Positions 23,359 through 32,619 of a stretch of 64,000 bases of DNA are shown in pieces (the stretch's first letter is position 1; each line of letters starts with the position of its first letter). This DNA is from Ferruginibacter sp. GTDB taxonomy: Bacteria > Bacteroidota > Bacteroidia > Chitinophagales > Chitinophagaceae. The notes below the pieces were generated by a model. The model saw only the letters and a list, made by a program, of their open reading frames with translations. It was not told the DNA's origin and made no database searches. A program made the position numbers and the translations under genes. The stretch is taken from positions 248,001-312,000 of the forward strand of contig JAEUVU010000007.1 in the NCBI GenBank assembly GCA_016786725.1. Reading direction: 5' to 3'.

Positions 23359-26300
23359 ATGGACTGCTTTGAAACTTATTTCCAGGAACTTAAGCAAACT
23401 TCTCCTGAAAATATTACTGAGTTTTCCCATCGGGGAAAATTAGAAGTATTGCTTAATGCTCTTGCACCCAAAGAAATTAAGGTGCTTATGGAACCCAGGC
23501 GTGAAAAAGGCATTGGGGCTCCTGATTTTCAGATAAGCTCAAAAGGCTTGATTCTCGGCTATCTTGAAAACAAAGCAATTGATGGCGAACCGCTGGATAA
23601 AGTACTTAAAGGCGAACAACTTAAAAAATATCAGCAGCTTTCAGGCAATATTTTACTTACCAATTACATTGACTGGATTCTGGTAAGAGATGGTAAACCG
23701 GTTATGCGGGAACAATTATGTTACCGGTACGACATTGAAAATGCAAAATCCCGGCTTAACAAAGAAAAAGTAAAAGCAGTAGCTTTTTTAATTCAGAAAT
23801 TTTTTGAAGCTAAACCAGAAGTCATCGGTAATGCAAAAAAACTTGCCGAAGCATTGGCTGTAAGGGCGAAACACCTGAAAGGGTATCTGCTGGAGGAACT
23901 GATCCGGCAGGAAAAATATCATCAGGAAGGAAGGTTGTATGAACTGTACAAAAGTTTCAGGGATCATGTTTTTCATGAACTTGAACTGGAACAGTTTGCT
24001 GATGCATTTACACAAAACCTTGTTTACGGGCTGTTTCTTGCCAGGTTAAATGCAGATACTAAAGAAAGAGAAATAAACCTCTACAATGCTATCCGGTATA
24101 TACCTGCATCATTTGAACTGATTAAAGAACTGGTTGATTTTTTAAAGGAACTTGACAAAGAAGAATACCTGGCCGCCCGCTGGATAGTAGAGGAAGTTAT
24201 CAGTATCATTAATAACCTTGACCTTGCTGCAATTAACCGCAGTTTGTTTTACCGCATCAGCAAAAGCAAAAACCTGTTTAATGAAACAGAGATAAGTTAC
24301 AGAGATCCCTTCGTTTATTTTTATGAATACTTTCTTGGTGTATATGATAAAAACCTGCGTAAGAGTAAAGGCGTGTACTATACTCCGCCACCCATTGTGC
24401 ATTTTATTGTAAATGCCGTACAGCATGTATTGAAAAACTCATTTGGGTTTAAAGAAGGGCTGGCTGATGAACGGGTAACGGTGCTGGATTTTGCCACCGG
24501 AACCGGCACTTTTTTACTGGAAATTTTTGAACAGATACTGGAAACCCTGCCAAAAAATGCCGGTAACCGGGATCAATTGATAAGAGACCGTTTGCAGAAA
24601 AGCATGTATGGTTTTGAATACCTGATTGCACCTTATACCGTTGCGCATTTAAAACTAAGCCAGTACCTGAAAGAAAACGGGTATGCCATGCAGCAGAATG
24701 AAAGGCTGCATATTTATTTAACCAACACGCTGGAACCGGCAGACCTGGTTACACAGCAGATTCCTTTTTTGCCCGCCTTGTCTCAGGAGGGCCGCAGCGC
24801 ACAGGTAATAAAGAACAAGCACATATTGGTTATTACCGGCAACCCGCCTTACAGCGGCATCAGTAAAAACAAGGGCAAGTGGATAAGCAACCTGATTGAG
24901 GACTATAAAAAACTGGAAGGCGGCCAGTGGAAGGAGCGCAAACACTGGCTGGGCGATGATTATGTGAAATTTATACGCTTTGCCCAGCATAAAATGGAAT
25001 ATGAAACCGTTTGGGATGAAAAGGTGCAGGCATACAAAGAAATACCAAATGATAAAGACGGCATTGTGGCTATTATTACCAACCACAGCTTTTTAGATAA
25101 CCCCACATTTAACGGAATGAGGCAAAGCCTTATGAAAACCTTTGACTAGTTGTATTTTTTAAACCTGCACGGAAATTTAAATTTTGACGAAAATGCTCCG
25201 GACGGAATAAACGATGAAAATGTTTTTGACCAAATACAACAAGGTATTTCCATCAATATTCTTGTTAAGAAAAGTGGAATAGACAAGAGGGTATTTTATG
25301 CAGACTGGTGGGGAGAAAGAGAAGATAAATATAAGCTTGCCTGGGAAAGCGACTTTAAAGAAGTATTATGGCAGGAGCTAAAACCTAATTTTCCTTTTTA
25401 TTTCTTTGTACCAAAAAATGAGGCTAATCGAGAAACATATGATGAATTCTGGAAAGTAGATGAAATATTTTCTGAATTTACTACCGGGCTTGTTACAGCA
25501 AGAGATAGCCTTAATATTTCTTTTACATCCAATGAATCCTATAGCAAAGTCAAAGAATTTACGGAATTAAAAGAGGAAGAAGCAAGAGGAAAATTTAATT
25601 TAAAAAAAGATTCAAGAGATTGGACGTATAAAACTGCGTTAAAAGATGCTCAAAATAATTTGAACCCAAATAAAGTAGTCAGAATTTCATATCGTCCTTT
25701 TGATAATAGATATACCTTATACACAGGGAACTCTCGGGGATTATATAGCAGCCCTCAAAAAAATATCATGCAGAACCTACTTAATACTCCAAATATTGCT
25801 CTTATTACTGCAAAAAAGAATCGTAGTTCCCAAATGAATCATTTTTTTGTAAACAAATATATTACTGAAGCAAAATGCGGGGAGTCAACAACTCAATCAT
25901 ATACTTTCCCTTTGTTTCTGACGAGAGATAAACAAGCTACAGGAACAGCGACAATAAATTTCACTTCCAAGTTCTTGAAATTTTTAAATGAGAATTGTAA
26001 AGAAAACACGCCAGAACAAATATTCGGATATATTTATGCAATTTTATACAGCCCTACTTACCGAAAAAAATATTCAGAGTTTCTTAAAAGTGATTTCCCC
26101 AAAATTCCATTTACAAAAGATAAGGAGGTATTTCAGCAGTTAAGTAAGCTTGGGGCGCAACTGGTAATATTACATACAGCCGAAAACAAGCAGGATAGCT
26201 GGGAGGCTAATAGTCTGGATGATTTTGAAATTTTTACCACTAAACAAAGCGATAAGCAACAGATAGGTAGCTATATCGGCAGCGGCCCAAACCACACGGT

Positions 26301-26610
26301 TGATGAAGTGCGTTTTGAACTGCTGAAGGAACATGAAATGCCGGAAGAAATTTTACAAAAACTGATGCCGGAAGAAAAGCATTGGGGCAGAATTTATTTT
26401 AGCCAGAACAAATATTTTAATTATGTACCACAATCAGCCTGGCAAATGCAGATCGGTGGCTACTTTATACTTGAGAAATGGCTTAAATACAGGCAAAACA
26501 GAGAGCTTTCTGGAGAAGAAAGTAATTCTTATCCACAAATAATAAAATCGCTTTGCGCTACGCTGCAAATAATGAAACAAATAGATAGTTTTACAGAATC
26601 ATGGATATAA
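23359..26610 (+). pseudogene. Type IIG-like restriction-modification enzyme, interrupted by an in-frame TAG
   Basis: The frame would encode 1083 residues but is split by TAG 25147-25149. The first 596 residues hold a PD-(D/E)xK-like nuclease (P55-D56 ... E70-N71-K72), a helical linker, methyltransferase motif I (VLDFATGTGTF, from residue 375) and motif IV N495-PPY of N6-adenine methylases. After the stop the same frame runs on with YFLNLHGNLN..DENVFDQIQQGISINIL, which in this family follows directly, then the DNA-recognition region to 26610. One base change (for example AAG or GAG to TAG) explains the break; no frameshift is needed. A TTG directly after the stop could restart translation but has no visible ribosome site. 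Confidence 0.85.
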
Positions 26611-27023
26611 ACCTGCTTACTAAGGATCATATTGTTTTTATACCTCACCCGCAAACCCCCGATTATTATTGCATAGAAGCGTTGCCCGATAATGATGTGG
26701 AACATCATTTTTATAATTATATGCCCATGCACAACTGCGGCACCGTTTTTTTACCTGCCTTTGCCCTTTTAAATGATAAAAAAGTGCATGAACAGGATTT
26801 TATAGAATACCTGCAAACAGAAATTGCTACAGGCCATATTAAGATCAATGAAAACCCCGGAGCATATCTTTACCGGGATTTTTATGAGTTTAAAACTTTT
26901 GAAGGGCACGAACACTGGATTGAACAGTACCAGCAACATAAAGAAGCCCAGCGCCGTTCCTGGCTTTTACAGGATGCAGGGGATAATAAACTCAGGGCTG
27001 TGCAAAAAACGATTTTTGATTGA
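26601..27023 (+). CDS. Small unknown protein coupled to the restriction-modification gene
   Basis: The product is 140 residues and soluble, with an aromatic/acidic start (HIVFIPHPQTPDYYCIEALPD, shown as its first conserved-looking block) and a basic tail (QQHKEAQRRSWLLQ). ATG 26601 overlaps the last 10 bp of the restriction-modification frame, so the two were translationally coupled when that gene was intact. I recognise no domain. A role as accessory subunit or regulator of the restriction system is an inference from position alone. Confidence 0.6.
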   Translation: MDINLLTKDHIVFIPHPQTPDYYCIEALPDNDVEHHFYNYMPMHNCGTVFLPAFALLNDKKVHEQDFIEYLQTEIATGHIKINENPGAYLYRDFYEFKTFEGHEHWIEQYQQHKEAQRRSWLLQDAGDNKLRAVQKTIFD

Positions 27024-27027
27024 TGCA

Positions 27028-27124
27028 AGGTGCCTGGCCACTAAGCAGACTCTACTAATAATAAGTTGCTCTTATTTTTTATGAATGGTTCAGTTTGAAA
27101 ACTCTTTGTAGTGGCCTGACACCT
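27028..27124. mobile_element. MITE-like or REP-like element with 16-bp inverted ends
   Basis: AGGTGCCTGGCCACTA (27028-27043) and TAGTGGCCTGACACCT (27109-27124) are inverted copies matching at 14 of 16 positions and enclose 65 bp without a gene. The element fills the space between convergent stop codons and overlaps the last 2 bp of the DUF1015 gene. No target-site duplication is evident. The loop is too long for an ordinary terminator. Confidence 0.5.
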
Positions 27125-28358
27125 ATTCCGCATCTCCTATTAAATGTGTAAGCAACCCATCTCTCAGCTTTGGTTCAAACCAGGTACTTTTCGGCGGCAT
27201 TACATTGCCGCTGTCGGCAATATCAAATAATTGCTGAATGGTAACGGGGTGCAGACTGAATGCCACAGCCATTTCACCGCTGTTTACCCTTCTTTCCAGT
27301 TCCTCTAAGCCACGTATGCCGCCAATAAAATCTATCCGCTTGTCTGTGCGCTGGTCTTTAATGCCAAGCACGGGGTCTAACAAATTATTTTGAAGAATTG
27401 AAACATCCAGCACCCCTATCGGGTCGTTGGTATAGCTGCCTTCATTGGCCGTTAAGCGGTACCACTGGCCATCTAAATACATACCAAACTCATGAAGTTT
27501 TGCAGGAGAAAATGCTTTATCTGCTTTTTCAACCGAAAATTTATTTTTAATGGCCGACAAAAATTCTTCTTTGCTCAGGCCGCCCATATCAGAAACCGCC
27601 CGGTTGTAATCCATGATGTACAGTTGATTGGATGGAAACAATGTAGTCAAAAATATATTAGCTCCTTCGGGGGCATCAGCGCCAAGTGCAGCCCTTACTT
27701 TGGCAGCAGAGGCTGCACGGTGGTGCCCGTCGGCAATATAAGTGCAGGGCACTTTTTCTTTAAAAAGAGAAGATATTTTTTCAATGGTATCATCATCATT
27801 TACGATCCATATTGTATGCTGAATATCATCATCTGCCTTAAAATTATATACCGGGCTTTTCTCTTTCCATTTGCTGATGAGGTCATCTATCTCCGCCACA
27901 TTGCGGTAAGCTAAAAAAACATTGCCGGTTTGTGCGCCGGTTGTTTTAATGTGGTTGATCCTGTCCTGTTCTTTTTCCGGCCGGGTAAACTCATGTTTTT
28001 TTATAAGATCATTTTCATAATCATCAACAGAGCTTCCGCAAACAAGGCCGGTCTGGCTTTTGCCGTTCATCTGCAACTCATATATATAATAACAGGCCTT
28101 ATTTTCCCTGAACAAAATATTACGGCTTATAAAAGCATCCAGGTTTTCCTTTGCTTTATCATAAACTTCCTGCGAATGGATGTCGGTGCTTTCGGGCAGA
28201 TCAATTTCGCTTTTGGTGATGTGCAGGAAACTTATATTGTTTCCCTGCGCTTCTGTTTTTGCTTCTTTGCTGTTCAACACGTCGTAAGGCCTTGATGCAA
28301 CCTGCTTTGCCATATCTGCTTCGGGCCTCAGCGCTTTAAAGGGTGATATAGTTACCAT
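27123..28358 (-). CDS. DUF1015 family protein
   Basis: The product is 411 residues and cytosolic. It carries the DUF1015 pattern: PFKALRP at the start, ASRPYDVLNSKEA, FLHITKSEIDLP, and CTYIADGHHRAASA near residue 212, a His-rich site of unknown chemistry. In many Bacteroidota and Firmicutes this gene lies beside serC and serA; here serC is two genes upstream, which keeps the link to serine biosynthesis, but serA is not in the window. Function is unproven. Confidence 0.88.
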   Translation of the reverse strand: MVTISPFKALRPEADMAKQVASRPYDVLNSKEAKTEAQGNNISFLHITKSEIDLPESTDIHSQEVYDKAKENLDAFISRNILFRENKACYYIYELQMNGKSQTGLVCGSSVDDYENDLIKKHEFTRPEKEQDRINHIKTTGAQTGNVFLAYRNVAEIDDLISKWKEKSPVYNFKADDDIQHTIWIVNDDDTIEKISSLFKEKVPCTYIADGHHRAASAAKVRAALGADAPEGANIFLTTLFPSNQLYIMDYNRAVSDMGGLSKEEFLSAIKNKFSVEKADKAFSPAKLHEFGMYLDGQWYRLTANEGSYTNDPIGVLDVSILQNNLLDPVLGIKDQRTDKRIDFIGGIRGLEELERRVNSGEMAVAFSLHPVTIQQLFDIADSGNVMPPKSTWFEPKLRDGLLTHLIGDAE

Positions 28359-28417
28359 AGAAAATATTTATAGGGCTGTAAAAATAACCCCTTTCACATT
28401 AACGGGGTAAAGAAGAT

Positions 28418-28951
28418 TTACCTGTTCAGTTCCTTGTCAAAAAATGCGTTCCAGGTATCCTGTGATTGCTGGTTGATACTGTGATTGGTTTCTTTATCAT
28501 ATTGACGGCCTAATGATTGGTATTTATTAAGCAGCGAAGAAAAAATGCTGTTGATCTTTTGCTGGAAATCAGCTTTAAAAAAAACGGTATTGTTTAAGGT
28601 GTTGATGATCTCATGCTGGCATATCAATCCTATATCAAAATGCCCCTGTTCATGCTTTAATAACCTCTCTGATTTTTTCTGTGGTTTTATCCAGCATTGA
28701 TCACCCTCTAACGAAAGTGTTACTGTAAACTCCCCGATCTTCATCGTATCTCCCTTTTGCCTGATATTCTTTAAACCGTAGTCTATGTTCCAAAAGGTAA
28801 GGGCATCGTGAGATGAATTCATGTCAGGTTCGCCTTTAAAATCGTTCCAGGTCAATAGCCTGTTTCCCTTCCTGCCATTAATAATAATATCCTGTGCATT
28901 CAACAGGTTAGCGGCAGAGATTAAAAGGATAATGCAAAAATATTTTTTCAT
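28418..28951 (-). CDS. DUF922-like secreted putative metalloprotease
   Basis: The product is 177 residues with a signal peptide ending NLLNAQ. The core has LTWNDFKGEPD and RLLKHEQGHFDIG, where H-E-x-x-H is a zinc-protease-type motif; both match DUF922. A helical tail follows (INSIFSSLLNKYQSLGRQYDKET). It would act in the periplasm, on an unknown substrate. It ends 1 bp before... the serC stop lies on the same strand immediately upstream, so this gene follows serC in the transcript. Confidence 0.75.
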   Translation of the reverse strand: MKKYFCIILLISAANLLNAQDIIINGRKGNRLLTWNDFKGEPDMNSSHDALTFWNIDYGLKNIRQKGDTMKIGEFTVTLSLEGDQCWIKPQKKSERLLKHEQGHFDIGLICQHEIINTLNNTVFFKADFQQKINSIFSSLLNKYQSLGRQYDKETNHSINQQSQDTWNAFFDKELNR

Positions 28952-28952
28952 T

Positions 28953-30026
28953 TTAAGCTACAGACTTTTCAAATTCTTTGATCAGTTTTACCAGCACTTC
29001 CACACTGCTTATAGGTAATGCATTATAAAGCGATGCCCTGAAACCCCCAACCAGCCTGTGCCCTTTAATACCAACAATGCCACGCTCTTTGGTGAATTTT
29101 AAGAAAGGCTCTTCAAGCGAAGCATCGTTCATCACAAAACAAACGTTCATTTTACTCCTGTCTTCTTTGTTTACAGTGCCTGTAAAAAGCGGGCTTTCAT
29201 CAATGGCTTTATACAGCAATGCAGCTTTTTCATTGTTCAGTTTTTCAATGGCTGCAACACCGCCTTGTGCTTTTAACCATCTTAAGGTAAGCATACAAAC
29301 ATACACAGCAAAAACAGGCGGTGTGTTCAGCATAGATCCTTCCTTTATATGGTTGCGGTAATCCATAATAGTTGGGATTGCACGTTTTACTTTTCCTAAA
29401 ACATTTTTATTTACAACTACCAGGTTTACACCAGCAGGGCCCATATTTTTTTGTGCACCTGCATAAATAAGGTCGAAGCTGTTAAAATCCAGCACCCGGC
29501 TAAAAATATCGCTGCTCATATCAGCCACCATGCTGTTGCTTGTTTTTGGAATTTTTTGCCATTGGCTTCCGTAAATGGTATTGTTGGTTGTGAGGTGCAG
29601 GTATTTTGCATCATTTGGTACGGCAAAATCCTTTGGTATATAAGTGTAGTTGCTGTCTTTGCTGCTGCATACAACTTCTGCCTTGCCAAATAATTTTGCT
29701 TCTTTAATGGCTTTGGTACTCCACACACCGGTGTCAGTAAAAGCGGCGGTTTCTTTATCATCTAATAAATTCATGGGCACCTGCATGAACTGGGTTGATG
29801 CGCCGCCATGTAAAAACAACACTTCATGATCATCATCCAGCTGCATCAGCTCTTTCACCAAAGCCCTTGCTTCATCCATTACTTGCTGGAAGATAGAAGT
29901 GCGGTGGCCGATCTCTAAAATTGATAAACCTGTATTATTAAAATTGAGGATTGCTTTGGAAGCTTCTTCAAAAACTGATTTGGGTAGGATGGAAGGGCCG
30001 GCGTTAAAATTATGAATAGCTGACAT
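28953..30026 (-). CDS. serC: Phosphoserine aminotransferase
   Basis: The product is 357 residues from ATG 30026 (MSAIHNFNAGPSILPKSV), the usual SerC start; an upstream in-frame extension to 30077 is not conserved in character. It has LFLHGGASTQFMQVPMN, the PLP-lysine region DLIYAGAQKNMGPAGV, and the C-terminal GIKGHRLVGGFRASLYNA. It transaminates 3-phosphohydroxypyruvate with glutamate to phosphoserine in serine biosynthesis. Its promoter element TAnnTTTG is at 30051-30058 on the minus strand. The DUF922 gene follows 1 bp after its stop. Confidence 0.95.
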   Translation of the reverse strand: MSAIHNFNAGPSILPKSVFEEASKAILNFNNTGLSILEIGHRTSIFQQVMDEARALVKELMQLDDDHEVLFLHGGASTQFMQVPMNLLDDKETAAFTDTGVWSTKAIKEAKLFGKAEVVCSSKDSNYTYIPKDFAVPNDAKYLHLTTNNTIYGSQWQKIPKTSNSMVADMSSDIFSRVLDFNSFDLIYAGAQKNMGPAGVNLVVVNKNVLGKVKRAIPTIMDYRNHIKEGSMLNTPPVFAVYVCMLTLRWLKAQGGVAAIEKLNNEKAALLYKAIDESPLFTGTVNKEDRSKMNVCFVMNDASLEEPFLKFTKERGIVGIKGHRLVGGFRASLYNALPISSVEVLVKLIKEFEKSVA

Positions 30027-30050
30027 GATGAGTAACTGAATTTTGGGAGG

Positions 30051-30058
30051 CAAATGTA
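30051..30058 (-). promoter_or_regulatory. -7 promoter element of serC
   Basis: On the minus strand the sequence reads TACATTTG, a perfect TAnnTTTG. It ends 24 bp before ATG 30026, giving a leader of about 20 nt. Confidence 0.55.
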
Positions 30059-30067
30059 CCGAATCAA

Positions 30068-30157
30068 TTTGAACCACATAGGATTTGAGGAAACATAGGA
30101 TTCACATAGTTAACCTATGTGTTTTTCTATGTTCACTATCTGCCTATGTGGTTCAAA
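30068..30157. repeat. Nested palindromic repeat built on CACATAG/CTATGTG
   Basis: A perfect 15-bp inverted repeat, TTTGAACCACATAGG (30068-30082) and CCTATGTGGTTCAAA (30143-30157), encloses further ACATAG copies, among them CACATAG (30103-30109) with CTATGTG (30115-30121). The nested symmetry suggests a dispersed intergenic repeat that folds into a branched structure. It lies between serC and the phospholipase-like gene. Confidence 0.7.
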
Positions 30158-30173
30158 ATTTTCTAAAGTAAAA

Positions 30174-31154
30174 TTACTGCTCTTCACGGCCTATCATTTT
30201 TCCGGAGCTGCTCCATTGTTTATTAAGTTCTTCAAATTCTTTCAGATCAGCTTCGGAGAATTTTTGTGCAACCAATCCTTTCAGATCAGGCTGGCCTGCA
30301 TTTATCCACGCAGTGTACCAGAAGGATGCAATGGCGTAAATGGATTGCCGCATCCGCCGCTCTATCATACCATCCAGCATTTTATTGTAGGCAATGGTAA
30401 ATGCGGATGAATACTGGCGTATGGTTTTTCCGTTCCTGCTCTCAAAAGCATATTTTTTATCGTCAGCAAATTTTTTACTGAGTTCCCTTTCATAATTCAA
30501 AACAGTATCAGCCGCTGCAGCGCTTTCCAGCACACGTTTCCATATAAAATCTCCGGGGTTTTGTATGTACGCTGCCTGCCCGATAAAAAAATCAAATTCT
30601 TTTTCGGCTAACAGTTCAGGCACACGGCTTTCCCAAAAACCATGAATGCCTTTTTGATTGGTAAGCTGCCCGTTGTGGTTGCTGCTGGCATGCAAGGGTA
30701 CATGTGCATCAGAAATATAATGGCCAATTTCTGCACTGCATTTCATGATCTTGCTGTAATTTTTTTCCTTGAAAGCATCTGTTAACCGGTACAGCATGGT
30801 CTGCACATGCCAGGGTACAATGCCGTGCTGCTTTAAAGAATCTTCGCCGAATTTTGCAACAGCATCGGCCCATTTTCTCGGCAGATCGTTATACGGATAG
30901 GCTCCGTAATGATCAATATCTATATAATGCCTTGGCCCTTCTTCAGGCAGTGCATATCTTCTTTTATCCGGATCAATAGAATGCTCACTTAAAAACACAA
31001 TGTTTGGTTTATACAAAACCATCATCTCCGGAGGCAGTAAAAAAACAGCGTAGTAATTTATTTTTTGATGTGCATAAAATCCCCAGCAGTAAACAGGATT
31101 ACATAATAAGAGTAAAACAGGCAGCAGTAATAAGAACCGGATAGCTTTTTGCAT
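30174..31154 (-). CDS. Zinc-dependent phospholipase C / S1-P1 nuclease-like protein
   Basis: The product is 326 residues. The signal peptide ends at Cys23, leaving Trp24 as the first mature residue (WGFYAHQKI); in this superfamily the mature N-terminal Trp and His residues bind zinc. Other ligands are seen in HYIDIDHYG and GHYISDAHVPLHASSNHNG. It would hydrolyse phospholipids or nucleic acids in the periplasm or outside the cell; sequence alone does not separate these. A GGTAACC/GGTTACC inverted repeat (31155-31173) lies just before the start. Confidence 0.82.
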   Translation of the reverse strand: MQKAIRFLLLLPVLLLLCNPVYCWGFYAHQKINYYAVFLLPPEMMVLYKPNIVFLSEHSIDPDKRRYALPEEGPRHYIDIDHYGAYPYNDLPRKWADAVAKFGEDSLKQHGIVPWHVQTMLYRLTDAFKEKNYSKIMKCSAEIGHYISDAHVPLHASSNHNGQLTNQKGIHGFWESRVPELLAEKEFDFFIGQAAYIQNPGDFIWKRVLESAAAADTVLNYERELSKKFADDKKYAFESRNGKTIRQYSSAFTIAYNKMLDGMIERRMRQSIYAIASFWYTAWINAGQPDLKGLVAQKFSEADLKEFEELNKQWSSSGKMIGREEQ

Positions 31155-31173
31155 GGTAACCGATTTGGTTACC
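31155..31173. promoter_or_regulatory. 7-bp inverted repeat before the phospholipase-like gene
   Basis: GGTAACC (31155-31161) and GGTTACC (31167-31173) are perfect inverted arms around GATTT, directly upstream of the minus-strand ATG at 31154 and 11 bp after the DUF502 stop. It could be an RNA hairpin or an operator; the arm spacing does not match the Crp/Fnr-type sites at P1-P4. Confidence 0.3.
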
Positions 31174-31184
31174 TAATTTACAAA

Positions 31185-31802
31185 TTATTTTTTTGTTTCA
31201 TCCTCGTCAATATCTGTTACGCCGCCACTCACAGCAAACTTCATGGTTTGTGCAGCGCTGATATTATCAATCAGCTTTACACGGTTTTTGGGTATAACAT
31301 ATACATTGCCGGCAATGGAATAAGCCATAGGCACATACACGGTCACAAAATCCTTCAGCCCAAAATCTTCCATATCGTCACGGGTAATAAAGCCAAAGCG
31401 CCACACATCATTGTCATCAACATTGGCAAGCACATGCCTGGTGAACTTTTTATTCTCCCCGGCAAATGCCTCGAAAAAGTCACGGGTAGTGCCATAGATA
31501 TGTTTAATGCCGGGGGTTTTCTCCAGCAGCTTATCAAAAAAACTCACAAAGCGGCTGTTGATGAAAAAGGAGCTGACATAACCGATTAAAATTACAAAGG
31601 CAATGATGATCACAAAGCCGATACCGTAGTTTCTTACATGCATTACACCTTTATCATCAGTATAAGAAAAAATGGGTATCGAACTGTCTATGGAAGAAAC
31701 TGCCCAATACAGTACATAAGCGGTTATCATGATGGGGCCCAGTACCAATAATCCCTGCAGGAAGTACTGGAGCATTTTTTTGTAGTTGAAACTCTTTTTC
31801 AT
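31185..31802 (-). CDS. DUF502 family membrane protein
   Basis: The product is 205 residues. Two helices (LQYFLQGLLVLGPIMITAYVLYWAV and FVIIIAFVILIGYVSSFFI) are followed by the DUF502 region with TPGIKHIYGTTRDFFEAFA and FVTVYVPMAYSIAGNVYVIPK. The family is widespread and its function unknown. The minus-strand promoter element TATCTTTG lies at 31822-31829. It is divergent from the tetR gene at 31966. Confidence 0.85.
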   Translation of the reverse strand: MKKSFNYKKMLQYFLQGLLVLGPIMITAYVLYWAVSSIDSSIPIFSYTDDKGVMHVRNYGIGFVIIIAFVILIGYVSSFFINSRFVSFFDKLLEKTPGIKHIYGTTRDFFEAFAGENKKFTRHVLANVDDNDVWRFGFITRDDMEDFGLKDFVTVYVPMAYSIAGNVYVIPKNRVKLIDNISAAQTMKFAVSGGVTDIDEDETKK

Positions 31803-31821
31803 AACAGTTTATTTAGCTGAT

Positions 31822-31829
31822 CAAAGATA
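31822..31829 (-). promoter_or_regulatory. -7 promoter element of the DUF502 gene
   Basis: On the minus strand the sequence is TATCTTTG, a perfect TAnnTTTG, 19 bp before the start codon at 31802. Confidence 0.5.
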
Positions 31830-31919
31830 CTTGTTTAGAAAAGGATTGCTGTATGCGCCTTTAGTCACTCAAATACACCGTTCATTAAAAAATTGTTACG
31901 GATGGCTAAAAAAAGCAAC

Positions 31920-31956
31920 GGAAACTTTGGTTACGTTAAAAGTTTCCTTAGTTTTG
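31920..31956 (+). promoter_or_regulatory. tetR operator and promoter
   Basis: GGAAACTTT (31920-31928) and AAAGTTTCC (31939-31947) form a perfect 9-bp inverted repeat with a 10-bp centre, 1 bp before a perfect -7 element TAGTTTTG (31949-31956). The operator covers the -33 region, so the repressor would block its own operon. The start of transcription would be near 31960, a few bases before ATG 31966. Confidence 0.65.
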
Positions 31957-31965
31957 TGCCCCATT

Positions 31966-32601
31966 ATGACAGAAACAGATACAAAATCACGCATTCAGAA
32001 AGCAGCACACGACCTGGTGATGCAATACGGCATCAGGAGTGTGAGTATGGATGATATTGCGGCCAACCTGGGCATGAGCAAAAAAACCATTTACCAGTAC
32101 TTTAAAGATAAGGATGAACTGGTGGAAGCCGTGGTGGAAGAGGTTATAGAAACCAACCAATGCGCCTGCAAGGCCGATATTGACCGGTCGGAGAATGCGG
32201 TGCATGAAATTTTCCTGGTGATGGAAATGATGGCTGAAATGTTCAAGACCATGAACCCGTTCATACTTCATGATATGCAGAAATACCATCCGGCTGCCTT
32301 CAGCAAATTCAAAAAACATAAGAACGAATTCCTGTATAATGTGTGTACACAAAACATGCTGCGTGGGGTAAAAGAAGAACTGTACAGGCCCGAGCTGGCA
32401 GTGGATATTTTGTGCAGGTACAGGGTTGAAACCATGTTTATTCCTTTCAATCCCGAATTTCAGCAAAGCCTGAAACACAGCCTGGGCAAAATTGAAGAAG
32501 AGATATTAATGCATTTTCTTTTCGGGCTGGTATCACCAAAAGGATATAAGCTGATAACTAAATACAGGGAACAAATAGCAAAACAGACAATTAAAAACTA
32601 A
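31966..32601 (+). CDS. TetR-family repressor of the second RND operon
   Basis: The product is 211 residues from ATG 31966 (MTETDTKSRIQKAAHDLVMQ). The HTH lies at about 27-50 (SMDDIAANLGMSKKTIYQYF) and a helical ligand domain follows with no recognised family. The open frame extends upstream to 31786 but that region holds the promoter and palindrome. It leads an operon with TolC, adaptor and RND genes, 18 bp before the channel gene. It most likely represses this operon through the 31920-31947 palindrome and releases it on binding a pump substrate. Confidence 0.88.
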   Translation: MTETDTKSRIQKAAHDLVMQYGIRSVSMDDIAANLGMSKKTIYQYFKDKDELVEAVVEEVIETNQCACKADIDRSENAVHEIFLVMEMMAEMFKTMNPFILHDMQKYHPAAFSKFKKHKNEFLYNVCTQNMLRGVKEELYRPELAVDILCRYRVETMFIPFNPEFQQSLKHSLGKIEEEILMHFLFGLVSPKGYKLITKYREQIAKQTIKN

Positions 32602-32619
32602 AGCAATAAAACAGTTGTG

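Noticed and set aside
25150..26610. Separate gene starting at TTG 25150
   Set aside because: It begins directly after an in-frame TAG without a ribosome site and continues the family sequence, so it is the second half of a broken gene.
31155..31173. GGTAACC-N5-GGTTACC as a member of the Crp/Fnr-type sites
   Set aside because: Arm spacing differs and no -7 element lies at the required distance. Kept only as a local inverted repeat.
31786..31965. N-terminal extension of the TetR protein
   Set aside because: This part of the open frame contains the palindromic operator and the -7 element, and the family start MTETDTK is at 31966.
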